20,000 nt of DNA. Source: Prorocentrum cordatum. Lineage: Eukaryota > Sar > Dinophyceae > Prorocentrales > Prorocentraceae. This document shows positions 1-8,649 of this stretch, one piece after another. Location: contig CAUYUJ010000681.1 of NCBI GenBank assembly GCA_963575745.1, positions 55,001-75,000 on the forward strand, read 5' to 3'. The translations under genes and the position numbers were made by a program. Positions within the stretch are counted from its first letter, which is position 1. Every line of letters begins with the position of its first letter. A model generated the notes under the pieces. The model was given only the letters and a program-made list of their open reading frames with translations, had not been told where the DNA came from and searched no databases.

Positions 1-399
1 ACACATGTATATACCCCAAAGGGGTACGATCGCAATCGAAGAGCGCGGGTATCGAGGTTTTCGGATATACGTGTTCAAAGGCCCGCGAGCAGATAAGAAC
101 GAACAAGCTTAAACTGATGTTGATTGGGTTTGTTGATGTACGCTGGTGGCAAACAGCACAATTTGAGCACGAAGACTTTCCTTTATAAAAACCGGGTGCG
201 GACCATGAGGGATTCAGGTCAATGGGAAACGCACAATGTGCACCAGTGAGGGGGAACAGCAATAATCATTACTGCAACATGAAAATCCAACAATCCACAC
301 CACGGAACCTCACTTGAGCCACGCGACTGTGAATGAGGGTTTGGCCCCTTCACTCTGAACAATAGGAATACGATTCCGAATACGAGAACTAATACGAAT

Positions 400-505
400 A
401 CGAAATGGATAAGCGTAGGAGTAGATAGGCATGGGGATACAATAATAAGGATGGGGATCAGGACGGGAACATAGGATAGGGAGATCAAGGATATAGGTAG
501 GAAGC
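400..505. repeat. Degenerate GGGATA/ATAGGG repeats
   Basis: Short purine-rich words related to GGGATA and ATAGGG recur irregularly (ataggcatgggg, gatgggga, ataggataggga, ctagggataggg). The array is too diverged for a fixed period. The complementary form (CCCTAT words) recurs at about 6850-7015, so this is probably one dispersed simple-repeat family in two orientations. It is not the Arabidopsis-type TTTAGGG telomere repeat reported for dinoflagellates. Confidence 0.5.
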
Positions 506-520
506 AGGGCTAGGGATAGG

Positions 521-665
521 GAAACAACGGGAGGCAACGGGGGTAATCAACATAAGAAAAAAACAACAACGGGAAACAACAAGAGACAACGGGAGACAAC
601 AAGTATAAACATGAGATAATGGAACATAGCGGGAGTCAGCGGGAGACAACGGGCGCCATCGGAAG
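521..665. repeat. Degenerate ~10-bp CAACGGGAGA repeat
   Basis: Words of the type CAACGGGAGA/GACAACGGGA recur roughly every ten bases, with interruptions, between about 521 and 656. The whole strand is purine-rich with almost no long pyrimidine runs. No coding function is suggested. Confidence 0.55.
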
Positions 666-931
666 ACATTTGTCGCCCGACTGATGCAACGTCCGCCCCT
701 GGTCGCACCCTGCTGTTTACTGTTACTCTTGCTACTCTCTTATAATTCGCTGAGTTTGTTCCCTGGGGCAGTTGTTTACGGAGCCACCACCAAATCAAAT
801 AAATGAGAAATTGGAATTCGCTGGCGAGCTATTGTAACACCAGGCCCTTGACCAATCTCGAGAGCGCACCGAGGGACTTAGTGGTTCACCAGAGTCGCCG
901 TCATTAAACTAAAAGTCGCCAATTGCAGTAT

Positions 932-948
932 TTCGCATCCAGGGCATT
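932..948. repeat. Target-site duplication, 3' copy
   Basis: TTCGCATCCAGGGCATT matches 4969-4985 (TTCGCATCCAAGGCATT) at 16 of 17 positions. The other copy begins at the last base of the spliced-leader remnant, so the pair exactly brackets the intronless gene. On the minus strand this copy follows the end of the cDNA, which shows only a short A-rich remnant (ACAAAAC, 949-955). Confidence 0.8.
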
Positions 949-1147
949 GTTTTGTCCGTTGACGCGGTCTTATGTCTCCACACGGCGGCAATATAATAGA
1001 CTTATAATTGCTAGAGCATCAGGGTTTGAAACAGTGTGTCATATGCTCGACGACACAGGCGTCGGCACAACGTATGGGAGTCCGCAGCAGCACCGGGATG
1101 GAGGCTGGCTGGAACGCCAGTCTGCAGCTCTCGTCTGGTGGCCCGCC

Positions 1148-4100
1148 TCAGATGTTGACACTCGTGTGGCAATTGGGGTCGACTCTGGACGCCTCGGTGT
1201 GGTCATCGTCCCCGAGGAGGCCACCGATCGAATACTCCACCTTCGACAGGCTGCGGCTGAGGAAGTTGAGATATGCGATGCCAGTCTCGGTGTGACCCTG
1301 GATCACCTTCAACTTGACCTGGCCGAATTTCTGCCATCCATGAGTGTGTGACGACGCATCAACCGAGAAGAACATGCCAGCTGGGTACTCGGGCACAGAG
1401 GCCCACGCACCTGTCACGTTGATCGACTGGATGTACATGTCTGCGCAAGTGGCCCCAAGCCTCTGGACGTCTGCTCGAATGTCCAGAAGGGTGCGAACCG
1501 CCCCGGCAAACCTTGGAATATGAACCAGTGAGTGCAGACCAGGCTGCATCAGGTCGAATCGTTGGCCGTAGACGTTGACCAGATGGGGATCCCCCTTCGC
1601 AGAGGCCGCGCTCGGCGTCGGGCTCGGCGTCGGACTCGGCGTCGGAGGATCTGTTACCGTGGTCACCGTAGGGGCTGTAGCAGAATTGCTCACTGCCTCC
1701 ACACCGAAAGCCGCCGCGCCTGCCACACCGCTCATCTCTGATACGAAATCCTGTGTGTACTCCTCCGCTGAGACCTGCGCCAAATCTGCCGAGAGCGAGT
1801 CGACCTGCTGCTGATCGACACCGTCCGAGTCGTCGCCGTCGTCGCCAGGCACTGCTACAGAATACTCCACCTCAATCTCATCCTTCTCATCCGTGTCCGA
1901 GGCATCCCTGCGGAGACTTGGAATAGAAAGCCGGACGGACACCACCGAACTAGACGGCAGGGCAGACACCCGGGACTTTCCAGAGCGTTCGAAGGCTCCT
2001 CGCACGAAGCTGTCTCCAATGAACGCCGATGAGTAGGCCCGTCTGACCCGGAGGCGGAACCTCCAGGTGAAATAGTACCACCACCTCCAACGGCAAGTCG
2101 GGGACATCCACAGGCAGTTGGCGATCGTCCCAGCGGAAAGGCACTGGCCAGAGTACACAGACCACCACGAATTTGACCTGCACCAGTAACACCCCACCGC
2201 ATATTGGCACGGCTTGCAGGAGGAGTACTTGCCACACGAATTGGCCGTAGGATAGGGCGTGGGATAGGGCGTGGGATACGGTGTGGGGTAGGGCGTGGGA
2301 TATGGCGTGGGATACAGCGTAGGCGAGGGCGTGGGAGATGGCGTGGGATAGTGCGTGGGATAGAACGTGGGATAGGGGGTGGGATATGGCGTGGGATACG
2401 GCGTAGGCGAGGGCGTAGGTGAGGGCGAAGGCGACGGAGTAGGCGAAGGTGTAGGATAGGGCGTGGGGTAGGGCGTGGGATATGACGTGGGATTCGGCGT
2501 AGGTGACAGCGAAGGCAATGGCGTTGGCGAGTCCGTAGGAAAGGGCGTTGGCGAGGGCGTGGGCATTAGCGTAGGCGAGGGAGAGGGTGACGCCGTGGGA
2601 TCGGGCGTGGGCGAGGGCGTAGGCGAAGGCGTGGGCGAAGGCGTCGGCGAGGGCGTTGGCGAGAACGTAGGCGAGGGCGTGGGCATTGGCGTGGGCGAAG
2701 GCGTGGGCGACAGCGTAGGCGAGGGCGTAGGCGAGGGCGTGGGCGAAGGCGTCGGCGAGGGCGTTGGCGAGAACGTAGGCGAGGGCGTGGGCGAAGGCGT
2801 GGGCGAAGGCGTGGGCGACAGCGTAGGCGAGGGCGTAGGCCACAGCGTAGGAAAGGATGTAGGCGAGTGCGTAGGCGCGATCGTGGGCGAAAGCGTAGGC
2901 GAGGTCGTAGGTGAAGCGGAAGGCGATGGCGTTGGAGAGTCCGTAGGTGAGGTTGTAGGCGACAGCGTAGGCGAGGGAGAGGGCGCGAGCGTGGGTGAAG
3001 GCGTAGGGGAGGACGTAGGAGAAGGCGAAGGGGATGGCGTCGGCGAGTCCGTGGGCGAGGGCGTTGGTGAAAGCGTGGGCATTGGCGTAGGTGCCGGCGT
3101 GGGCGAGATCGTAGGCGAGGGAGAGGGTGACTCCGTGGGGTAGGGCGTGGGCAAGGGCGTCGGCGAGAGCGTTGGCGCCGGCGTGGGATTCAGCGTGGGC
3201 GACGGCGTGGGTCCAGGCGTCGGCGAGGGCGTAGGCGATGGCGTAGGCACGGGCGTAGGCGAAGGCGTCGGCGAGGGCGTTGGCGAGGACGTAGGCGAGG
3301 GCGTGGGATACAGCGTTGGCGAAGGCGTGGGTCCTGGCGTGGACAAGGGCGTAGGCGAAGGCGTGGGAGAGGGCGTGGGCGGTAGCGTAGGCGAGAACGT
3401 AGGCGAGGGAGTGGGCGAGATCATAGGCGCGGGAGTAGGGGAAGTGGCCAACGCCACCAGGTTGACAGTGGGTGTGGGAGTCGCGTCATTTGTGACACAG
3501 CCTGTGCAGTTTGCGGCCGTCAGGAGATCCCACCTCTGCGCAGCGGTCATGGACCCCGCCGTAGGATACGCCTCATACATCCTGGCCGCGAGGCCGGACA
3601 CGTGCGGACAAGCCATAGATGTGCCCGTGTTGAAATACGTCTGGGTGTCGCTGAATGGGCCCAGCGAAAGGATGTTCGTGCCTGGAGCATAAACATCGAT
3701 GCAAGAGCCCCAGTTGCTGTACGAAGACCTGTCCCATGAGCTCCCCGAAGCCCCACCGAAAGCAGCTACGGTGATCGCCGACGAAATCCAAGCTGGATTA
3801 TAAGTGCACGCGTCTGCGTTGGCGTTCCCTGCAGCCACCACCACGGTCACGCCATCGGCCACCAGGTTGTCGATGGAGGTTTCCTCTGCGAAGTCATTGT
3901 AGTTGGCCTGGATACTGATGCTGACTACCGCTGGTCTGTTCCCAGACGACAAGATCCACTGCTCGGCTAGAATTGACCATGTAGTCCAGCCAGAGCCTGC
4001 GTTATTCAGGACCTTCATTGCGTAGATGGAAGCGCCATCTGCGACGCCATACGTCGAGGCCCCCACCGATCCCGCGCAATGGCTGCCGTGCCCATGCTGG

Positions 4101-4849
4101 TCGTCAGCGCACGTTGTGCTGGACGGCGAGCACACTGTGAGAGTGCCTGGGTACGTCCCCGAGGCGGCGACGTCCACTCCGGCGAAGGCCCGACCGCCGA
4201 ACTCGTTGTGGGTGATGCGAATCCCGGTGTCCAGCACGTACACGCTCACCCCCGCGCCTTTCCCACGGACCACGTCCGCATTGAGGTACTGAATGCCCCA
4301 TGGGTAGGTCCGTCGCTCCGAGTTCGAAGCCTCTTCCATGACCGGCGTTTCCACCCTTTGCTCGAACCGATCCTCTACGACAAACTTCAGACGACCTGGG
4401 TGGTTGTTGATGAACGAGTGGAGGCTACTTACATCCATGCTCCCCATCACCATGGGCACCTCGCCCATGCTCGCGTGTGTCGCAAGGCCGTTCGGCAACT
4501 CCTTGCTCATGGTCACGGTCTCCTCTTCTGTTGCGTCGCTTTGCAACATGATCATCCACGGGCGCGCTACACTGATACTGCCAGCGGCGGCGGCACCACT
4601 CATTGGTGAAGCGGCGTAGATGGGCACGGAAGCATATGTGAAAAACTCCCTCCCCGATGTGTCCCTCGACTGTGTCGCAACGGTCATCTTGGACGCATCG
4701 GGTTTCTGGGTCGACAGTCGATCATCTCTTGACAACGACTGCGTCTGGCCCGAGCTCCGCGTCTGAAACAGTCTGAGGTCGTCTGCAGGGGCCAGGCCAC
4801 AGGCGCCGAGAGCCTCGACCAAACTGACGACCAATAGATGGCGCATCAT
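1148..4849 (-). CDS. Secreted subtilisin-like (S8) serine protease with PTPS stalk, PSI-like and GDPH C-terminal modules
   Basis: Probably an extracellular or cell-surface endopeptidase of the S8A (proteinase K-like) type. The first ATG is at 4849, giving 1,233 residues; the open frame begins slightly earlier with TTG/TGG. A short hydrophobic signal peptide ([15 protein letters not shown]) comes first. An inhibitor-I9-like propeptide follows at about 95-165. The catalytic domain spans about 180-445, with Asp207 (VLDTGI), His254 (GHGSHCAG), oxyanion Asn342 (AAGNAN) and Ser411 ([11 protein letters not shown]) all present. Residues 467-868 are a Pro/Thr/Ser stalk in four-residue steps. About 870-912 has eight cysteines in a PSI-like pattern (CxxC, CYWC). 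An acidic linker follows, then a second small PTPS run. The last 148 residues start with [15 protein letters not shown], a vWF-D-like motif common in dinoflagellates. All catalytic residues are intact, so activity is plausible. The gene is intronless and lies in a retroposed copy. Domain calls are by eye; the substrate is unknown. Confidence 0.9.
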   Translation of the reverse strand: MMRHLLVVSLVEALGACGLAPADDLRLFQTRSSGQTQSLSRDDRLSTQKPDASKMTVATQSRDTSGREFFTYASVPIYAASPMSGAAAAGSISVARPWMIMLQSDATEEETVTMSKELPNGLATHASMGEVPMVMGSMDVSSLHSFINNHPGRLKFVVEDRFEQRVETPVMEEASNSERRTYPWGIQYLNADVVRGKGAGVSVYVLDTGIRITHNEFGGRAFAGVDVAASGTYPGTLTVCSPSSTTCADDQHGHGSHCAGSVGASTYGVADGASIYAMKVLNNAGSGWTTWSILAEQWILSSGNRPAVVSISIQANYNDFAEETSIDNLVADGVTVVVAAGNANADACTYNPAWISSAITVAAFGGASGSSWDRSSYSNWGSCIDVYAPGTNILSLGPFSDTQTYFNTGTSMACPHVSGLAARMYEAYPTAGSMTAAQRWDLLTAANCTGCVTNDATPTPTVNLVALATSPTPAPMISPTPSPTFSPTLPPTPSPTPSPTPLSTPGPTPSPTLYPTPSPTSSPTPSPTPSPTPVPTPSPTPSPTPGPTPSPTLNPTPAPTLSPTPLPTPYPTESPSPSPTISPTPAPTPMPTLSPTPSPTDSPTPSPSPSPTSSPTPSPTLAPSPSPTLSPTTSPTDSPTPSPSASPTTSPTLSPTIAPTHSPTSFPTLWPTPSPTLSPTPSPTPSPTPSPTFSPTPSPTPSPTPSPTPSPTLSPTPSPTPMPTPSPTFSPTPSPTPSPTPSPTPSPTPDPTASPSPSPTLMPTPSPTPFPTDSPTPLPSLSPTPNPTSYPTPYPTPYPTPSPTPSPSPSPTPSPTPYPTPYPTPYPTFYPTHYPTPSPTPSPTLYPTPYPTPYPTPYPTPYPTPYPTANSCGKYSSCKPCQYAVGCYWCRSNSWWSVYSGQCLSAGTIANCLWMSPTCRWRWWYYFTWRFRLRVRRAYSSAFIGDSFVRGAFERSGKSRVSALPSSSVVSVRLSIPSLRRDASDTDEKDEIEVEYSVAVPGDDGDDSDGVDQQQVDSLSADLAQVSAEEYTQDFVSEMSGVAGAAAFGVEAVSNSATAPTVTTVTDPPTPSPTPSPTPSAASAKGDPHLVNVYGQRFDLMQPGLHSLVHIPRFAGAVRTLLDIRADVQRLGATCADMYIQSINVTGAWASVPEYPAGMFFSVDASSHTHGWQKFGQVKLKVIQGHTETGIAYLNFLSRSLSKVEYSIGGLLGDDDHTEASRVDPNCHTSVNI
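2247..3445 (-). repeat. In-frame 12-bp coding minisatellite (PTPS stalk)
   Basis: About one hundred copies of a 12-bp unit encode Pro-Thr-Pro-X in the protease gene, where X is mostly Ser but also Tyr, Leu, Phe, Asp, Met or Val. The period stays a multiple of three throughout. Tyr variants cluster at the C-terminal end of the stalk (2247-2480). A second short run of the same unit lies at about 1610-1650, just before the GDPH module. Such stalks are probably extended and O-glycosylated; that is inference. Confidence 0.9.
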
Positions 4850-4932
4850 CCACAAACGGAACTGAGCTGATATGTATGGTCAAAAAAAAGGTGTACGCGT
4901 GTGTGATGGCTACCTTTGGTCTGTGCAAGCGC

Positions 4933-4946
4933 CTTGATCTAGATGG
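4933..4946 (-). other. Possible older, truncated spliced-leader relic
   Basis: On the minus strand, one base after the full leader, CCATCTAGATCAAG resembles CCATTTTGGCTCAAG, matching about 11 of 15 positions with one gap. Known recycled dinoflagellate genes carry such truncated relics because the AG inside an inserted leader is used as the next splice acceptor, leaving the relic starting at CCATT. The position is right but the match is weak. Confidence 0.3.
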
Positions 4947-4947
4947 G

Positions 4948-4969
4948 CTTGAGCCACAATGGCTACGGT
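4948..4969 (-). other. Dinoflagellate spliced-leader remnant in genomic DNA
   Basis: Read on the minus strand, the 22 bases begin ACCGTAGCCATTGTGG and end CTCAAG. The conserved dinoflagellate leader has CCATTTTGG at this place, so there is one substitution (plus-strand base 4957) in 22. It lies 98 bases upstream of the protease ATG in the right orientation. This is the most specific taxonomic marker in the window. Confidence 0.88.
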
Positions 4970-4985
4970 TCGCATCCAAGGCATT
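4969..4985. repeat. Target-site duplication, 5' copy
   Basis: TTCGCATCCAAGGCATT begins at the last base of the spliced-leader remnant and matches 932-948 except at one position. Base 4969 could belong either to the duplication or to the variable first base of the leader. Confidence 0.8.
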
Positions 4986-5650
4986 CTGGGGCGGCACCGT
5001 CGCCAGGAATTCGTTTGCTGAAATGAACAACTCGACCGTAGAAACAAGATGTGGGACTCTTCCAGATAAGCCGTTTATGGAACAAGCTTGCGCGCTGGCG
5101 CACTCTAAGAGACTTCAAGTGCGGGTCGAAAGATTCTCAGTTCGCCGTTGCCTCCAGCTTGCAATGTGCTGGCTTCCAGGAGCGCTTGCAAGGCCCCGTT
5201 GAGGGTACTCCGGAGGCACGGCCTCCCTGGAAGAGCCGCCATCTCTAGCCTAGCCGAACAAACAAACAAACACTGCGTAAACACGGATGCCCACGCGGAT
5301 GTCTTGAGACGGCTGCTGGACCCCCCCCCTCTTGGTGTGGTGAGCGAAGGGGCAGCGCAGGAGGCGCCGCCCTGGGGTCGAGCACCGACCCAAGAAATCC
5401 GCGCGAGCCGATGGAAAGTTATGAATTTACTGCTTGTCCCTCCAATGAATGCTTACACTCAGGGGATCTCGCGTGTGTGACTGAGGAGTTGGACGAGCAT
5501 GCCAGAATTTCTGGTGGTGCCTCATTGGTGGGCGCCAGCGGGCCACTCGTGGGCGCCCCGCGCTTGGGGGTATGCCGAGGTTTCGCCTGGTGTCCGCCCG
5601 TGGGTGCTCGTGGGAGGTGCCACTGGCCGGGGCGCCCACACTCGAGCATG
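4986..5650. other. Intergenic DNA right of the retrogene
   Basis: No gene was recognised; the short open frames on both strands resemble no known family. Visible details are a small AACA/AAAC run (5257-5272), a run of nine C at about 5322, and GC-rich sequence with GGGCGCC words (5525-5640) leading into the minisatellite. Confidence 0.5.
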
Positions 5651-6460
5651 GGTCACTATAGGGCCTTCGGCGGATCTCCCTTTTAGGGCCACGAAACGTG
5701 CGAGGCGCGTGCCCGCATGGGTGGGGCAGCCGCATGTGGACATGGCCACTGGGGTCTTCGGAGGAGCTTCCGAACGCACAGCGAATCGTGTGAGGGGTGT
5801 GCCGACATGGGTGGGGTGGCCGCATGTGGACATGGCCACTTGGGCCTGCGGTGGAGCTCCCTATGGAGACACGAAACGTGTGAAGGGTGTGCCGACATGG
5901 GTGGAGCGGCCACATGCGGACATGACCACTGGGGCCTTCGGTGGAGCTCCACAGGGCACAGTGAAACGTGTGAGGGGTGTGCCGAAATCGGTGGGGCTGG
6001 CGCATCTGGACATGGCCACTGGGTCCTTCGATGGAGCTCCCTACGGGACAACGAAACAAAACGCGTGAAGCATCTGCCCATGTGAATGGCGCGGCCGCGT
6101 GCGGACTTGACCACTGGAGCCTTCGGTGGAGCTCCCTAAAGCACAACCACACGTGTGAGGGGTGTGCCCACACGGGTGGGGCCGGCGCCTGTGGACATGG
6201 CCACTGGGGCCTTCGATGGAGCTCCCTAAGGCACAACGAAACAAAACGAACGGGGGTTGCACCGAAATGGGTGGGGCGGCCGCATGTGGTCATGGCCGCT
6301 GGGGCCTTCGGTGGAGCTTCTTCTGGGGCCACGAAGCGCGTGAGGGGCGTGCCCATATGAGAGGCGCGGCAGCAGTGGACATGGCCACTGAGGCCTTCAG
6401 TGGAGCTCCCTGAGGCACAACGAAACGTGTGGGGGGTGCGCCGAAGTGGTTGGCTGATGC
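5651..6460. repeat. 90-bp minisatellite, about nine units
   Basis: Unit boundaries, set at the GTGTGAGGGGTGTGCC word, fall at 5698, 5788, 5878, 5968, 6063, 6153, 6248, 6338 and 6427. A partial unit precedes (5651-5697) and one follows (to about 6460). Unit lengths are 90, 90, 90, 95, 90, 95, 90 and 89. Strongly conserved words are GGACATGGCCACTGGGGCCTTCG (split as GGACATGGCCAC and TGGGGCCTTCG) and GGTGGAGCTCCCT. Because 90 is divisible by three and the unit lacks stops, long frames run through on both strands, including one of 381 codons (5427-6572, minus). I do not regard these as genes. Confidence 0.9.
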
Positions 6461-6578
6461 AGAGAGCAGACATCAGGAGGGGGAGGGAGGGAAGCAGAGG
6501 AGGAAGGACGCCGGGCGCCGTCCATCCAAAACGAAGACCCAACAGCACAGGATGATTGGGCAAACAAAACAAACTATA

Positions 6579-6755
6579 CTTTCCCTCAAATCTGGAGCAT
6601 GCGCGGGCACCCCCTGACCCAGCTGCATGCTTTTTTTGATCGGGACGTCGGGGGTGTCCTCAGATTGCTCGCTCCACGAAGGCCAACCATCTCTTAAGAA
6701 CAGTACGAAGTACACTTCGCCTCCAAATCTGGAGTATGCGCGGGCGCCCCGCGAC
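6579..6755. repeat. Dispersed direct repeat, two ~40-bp copies 137 bp apart
   Basis: 6579-6618 and 6716-6755 share a CAAATCTGGAG core, ATGCGCGGGC and a GACC end, with a few substitutions (roughly 85 percent identity by eye). The 97 bp between them show no coding signal. The pair may be two members of a dispersed repeat or the edges of a small old insertion. Confidence 0.6.
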
Positions 6756-7461
6756 CACTTTGTCTTGGTGTTTGGCAAAGATCTACCTATGTGTTGGAAG
6801 GTCGGGTGCCAGTGATCGAGACGGCTTCTACCCTATGGGCAGAAGGTGCCCTGATCTCTATCCTTTTCCCTATCCCTCAGTTCATCCTCTTCCCAAAATC
6901 ATTATCCTATTTCCCTGGCCCTATCTCGATCCCCGTCCCCATCATGTCCCTAGCCCTATATCCCTGCCCTGCCCCAATCCCTATCCAGATCGCTATCCCC
7001 CTATCGTGGCACCCCCGTCGCGGCCCCCCATCGTGGCACACCATCGTAACTGCGTCACGCTGCGCAGGAACTTCTGCCGAAAGGATGACATCCTGTGGCG
7101 CCTGGATCTCGAGCCCCCCAAACGTGCGAAGATGCGAGTCCCGAAACACCTTCTGTGCAAGGATCCGCGCGATCCAAGGTCGGTGGCCCGTGGTCTCGCG
7201 CCATAGCCCATGGTCTCTGGCCGGCCGTGGTCCGTTGGTCCCTGGTCGTGGCCCGTGATCCCTGGCCGTGGCCCACTGCCTCCGGCCGTGGTGGCTGGTC
7301 GTGGCCCGCAGTTCCGAGTCGTGGCCCGTGGCCCGTGGCCAATGGCCTCCAGGTTCGTCTCGGGTGTGCCCGTGCGGATCAGAGTGCGAGGCGCGTGCGC
7401 GCATCCAAACATGCATATCTGCAGGTATGTCGGCCAGCGTGGGCCCCAAACAGCGGGCTTC
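6756..7461. other. Non-coding DNA with degenerate simple repeats
   Basis: No supported gene. At 6850-7015 there are irregular CCCTATCC/CCCTAGCC words, the complement of the repeats near 400-505. At 7195-7345 there is a degenerate GTGGCCCGTGGTC/CCTGGCCGTGG array with a period of roughly 10-20 bases. The 7020-7190 segment between them is more complex, but no protein family was recognised in any frame. Confidence 0.5.
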
Positions 7462-7861
7462 TAGCAACCTATGCTGTGCAGCATGTGTGGTGCCATCTGC
7501 GTGAGTCAATCTACATGGTGCAGTCTAGCTTGTGCATCGTATGTTGTGCCGTATAGGTTGAGCCACCTATGTTGTGCAATACGGGTGGTGCGACTTATGA
7601 GGTACACTGTTTGTTGTGCCATCTGGGTGGAGCAAGACTTGTAGTGTAATCTAGCTGGTGCCACCTACGCTGTGCAGTCTGGTGTGCAACCTATGAAGCG
7701 CAATATACGTAGTGCAGTTTCTGTGGTGCAACTTACGCGAGGCAAACAATATGGTGCAGTCCAGCATGTTCAATATACGGTGAGCAGTCGATGTTGTATA
7801 GTATAGGTTGTGCATAAATGTGGTGCAACATATCATGTGCAACTTGCGCAGAGCAAAGACA
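7462..7861. repeat. Degenerate 14-bp tandem array (~28 units)
   Basis: Cutting the sequence at GTGC or its variants gives 14-base units almost without exception from 7462 to 7861; only three units are 12 or 13 long. The approximate consensus is GTGCAAYCTAYGTK. Individual units differ at several positions, so the period is much better conserved than the sequence. No coding signal. Confidence 0.85.
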
Positions 7862-7999
7862 TGCAACGCAAAGCAATGCAAAACCATGCAACGCAACGCA
7901 AAACATAGCAAACCAATCTAAACCAACACGCAGAAATGCACAGCAATGCAAAGAAAGCAATGGAAAGCAACGCAAAGCAATACAAAGCAACACAAGACA
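7862..7999. repeat. Degenerate 5-bp GCAAM array
   Basis: Directly after the 14-bp array the sequence changes to words of five bases, GCAAC, GCAAA and GCAAT, with some substitutions (ACCAT, CTAAA, CCAAC). A 14-bp-type word (CTAGCTGGTGCAATCTG) returns at about 8001, so the 5-bp block may have expanded inside the older array. Confidence 0.8.
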
Positions 8000-8009
8000 T
8001 CTAGCTGGT

Positions 8010-8162
8010 GCAATCTGACGGCGGCGACGAGCGGCGACGGGGCGACGACAGCGACAACATAGCTGCGAGACCGACAGGCAGGCCCAGCCCAATTACGGGC
8101 GTCGACGAGGCGGCGACGGGACGGCGACGGCGACAACACAGCCGCCAGACCGACAGACAGGT
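8010..8162. repeat. Duplicated GGCGGCGACG-rich segment
   Basis: Two diverged copies of about 80 bp are seen: both have a GGCGGCGACG-rich start, then CGACAACAYAGC, then AGACCGACAGRCAGG (8042-8082 and about 8126-8162). The GACGGCGACGG words are the reverse complement of those in 10385-10548. Confidence 0.65.
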
Positions 8163-8397
8163 CTTTAGACTCGAGCCCTTCCCCGGGGGGTTCTCGTTCC
8201 AGATCAGTTTTCGACAGCCCTAGTGCCCGTAAACTTCCAGCGGAAACAACAATTGATGCAACACGCAGCGGCTGCCAAAAGAAAAACCTCAAGAAATCTT
8301 GGTCCATGCTGTCTCGACTTGTCCAGTACCCTTTCCCAAGGTCTCTTATCACCCGGAATAACTATTTCACGGTCCCGGGGCCTGGCGAGTGCCCCCA

Positions 8398-8649
8398 GAG
8401 GGCAAACACGGGAATCGATTGTGTTCCACACGCGTGAAGCGCATGAAGCGCCGGCTGGAGGCGGCTCTAGCGCAACAGCCAGTCACAGAATGGAGCAGCA
8501 GGCGCAACCGCCAGAGAGATTCGCTCTTTCGTATGCTTGGCGACCCAGTCGCGCGCGCCATCGAGGCCGACCGCTTCAGAGGTGGGCCGATTGAATCTGT
8601 GCCTGTCAGCGCGGAGTTCTTCGTGAAGGCCTTCGCGAACGAGATCTGA
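8398..8649 (+). CDS. Possible terminal exon of an unknown gene
   Basis: A stretch ending in TGA at 8647-8649 reads like protein rather than repeat: basic residues, then LEAALAQQPVTEWSSRR, MLGDPVARAIEADRFRGG and a final FFVKAFANEI. Third codon positions are mostly G or C, as expected here. An in-frame stop lies upstream at 8359-8361. A CCCCCAG at 8391-8397 could be a splice acceptor, which is why the left border is set there. A pyrimidine-rich stretch follows the stop. I recognise no family, and no upstream exon could be linked. It may equally be a chance frame in GC-rich DNA. Confidence 0.3.
   Translation, partial: EGKHGNRLCSTRVKRMKRRLEAALAQQPVTEWSSRRNRQRDSLFRMLGDPVARAIEADRFRGGPIESVPVSAEFFVKAFANEI

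Larger units (their letters stand above)
1..931. other. Non-coding left flank
   Basis: No convincing coding region was found: open frames are short, low in complexity and unlike any family I know. The stretch contains a small perfect palindrome at 12-26 (six-base arms around AAA) and AT-richer unique sequence to about 330. From 340 to 665 it holds purine-rich degenerate short repeats, listed separately. The right end, up to 931, is the pre-insertion target DNA of the retrogene that follows. A TATAAAA string at 184 is not given promoter status because dinoflagellate promoters generally lack TATA boxes. Confidence 0.6.
949..4968 (-). mobile_element. Processed retrogene insertion (reverse-transcribed mRNA)
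   Basis: This 4.0-kb insert has the marks of a spliced mRNA copied into DNA. At its 5' end (minus strand) lies a near-perfect dinoflagellate spliced leader (4948-4969). One uninterrupted reading frame follows with no introns, and the end carries a short A-rich string. Both sides carry the same 17-bp sequence with one mismatch. Dinoflagellate mRNAs receive the leader by trans-splicing, so a leader in genomic DNA next to a gene means the DNA derives from mature mRNA; recycling of such cDNAs in dinoflagellates is established. The long target-site duplication suggests target-primed (LINE-like) insertion; that mechanism is inferred. The frame is intact over more than 1,200 codons, so the copy is either young or still under selection. 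Confidence 0.8.

Noticed and set aside
184-190. TATAAAA as a promoter
   Set aside because: A single short match with no transcript start or gene downstream; dinoflagellate promoters usually lack TATA boxes.
312-330. CTTGAGCCA at 312-320 as a second spliced-leader remnant (minus strand)
   Set aside because: Only nine bases match before the sequence diverges completely, and no coding region follows in the right direction.
923-1351. Plus-strand 142-codon frame over the 3' end of the protease gene
   Set aside because: Antisense shadow of the protease C-terminal exon and 3' part; no independent protein character.
5427-6572. A 381-codon minus-strand frame as a repeat protein gene
   Set aside because: It runs through the 90-bp minisatellite, whose units lack stops on both strands; 95- and 89-bp units change the frame, and no family, signal or flanking gene structure supports it.
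400-7015. ATAGGG/CCCTAT words as internal telomere repeats
   Set aside because: The expected TTTAGGG repeat is absent and the words are irregular, so a simple-repeat origin is more likely.
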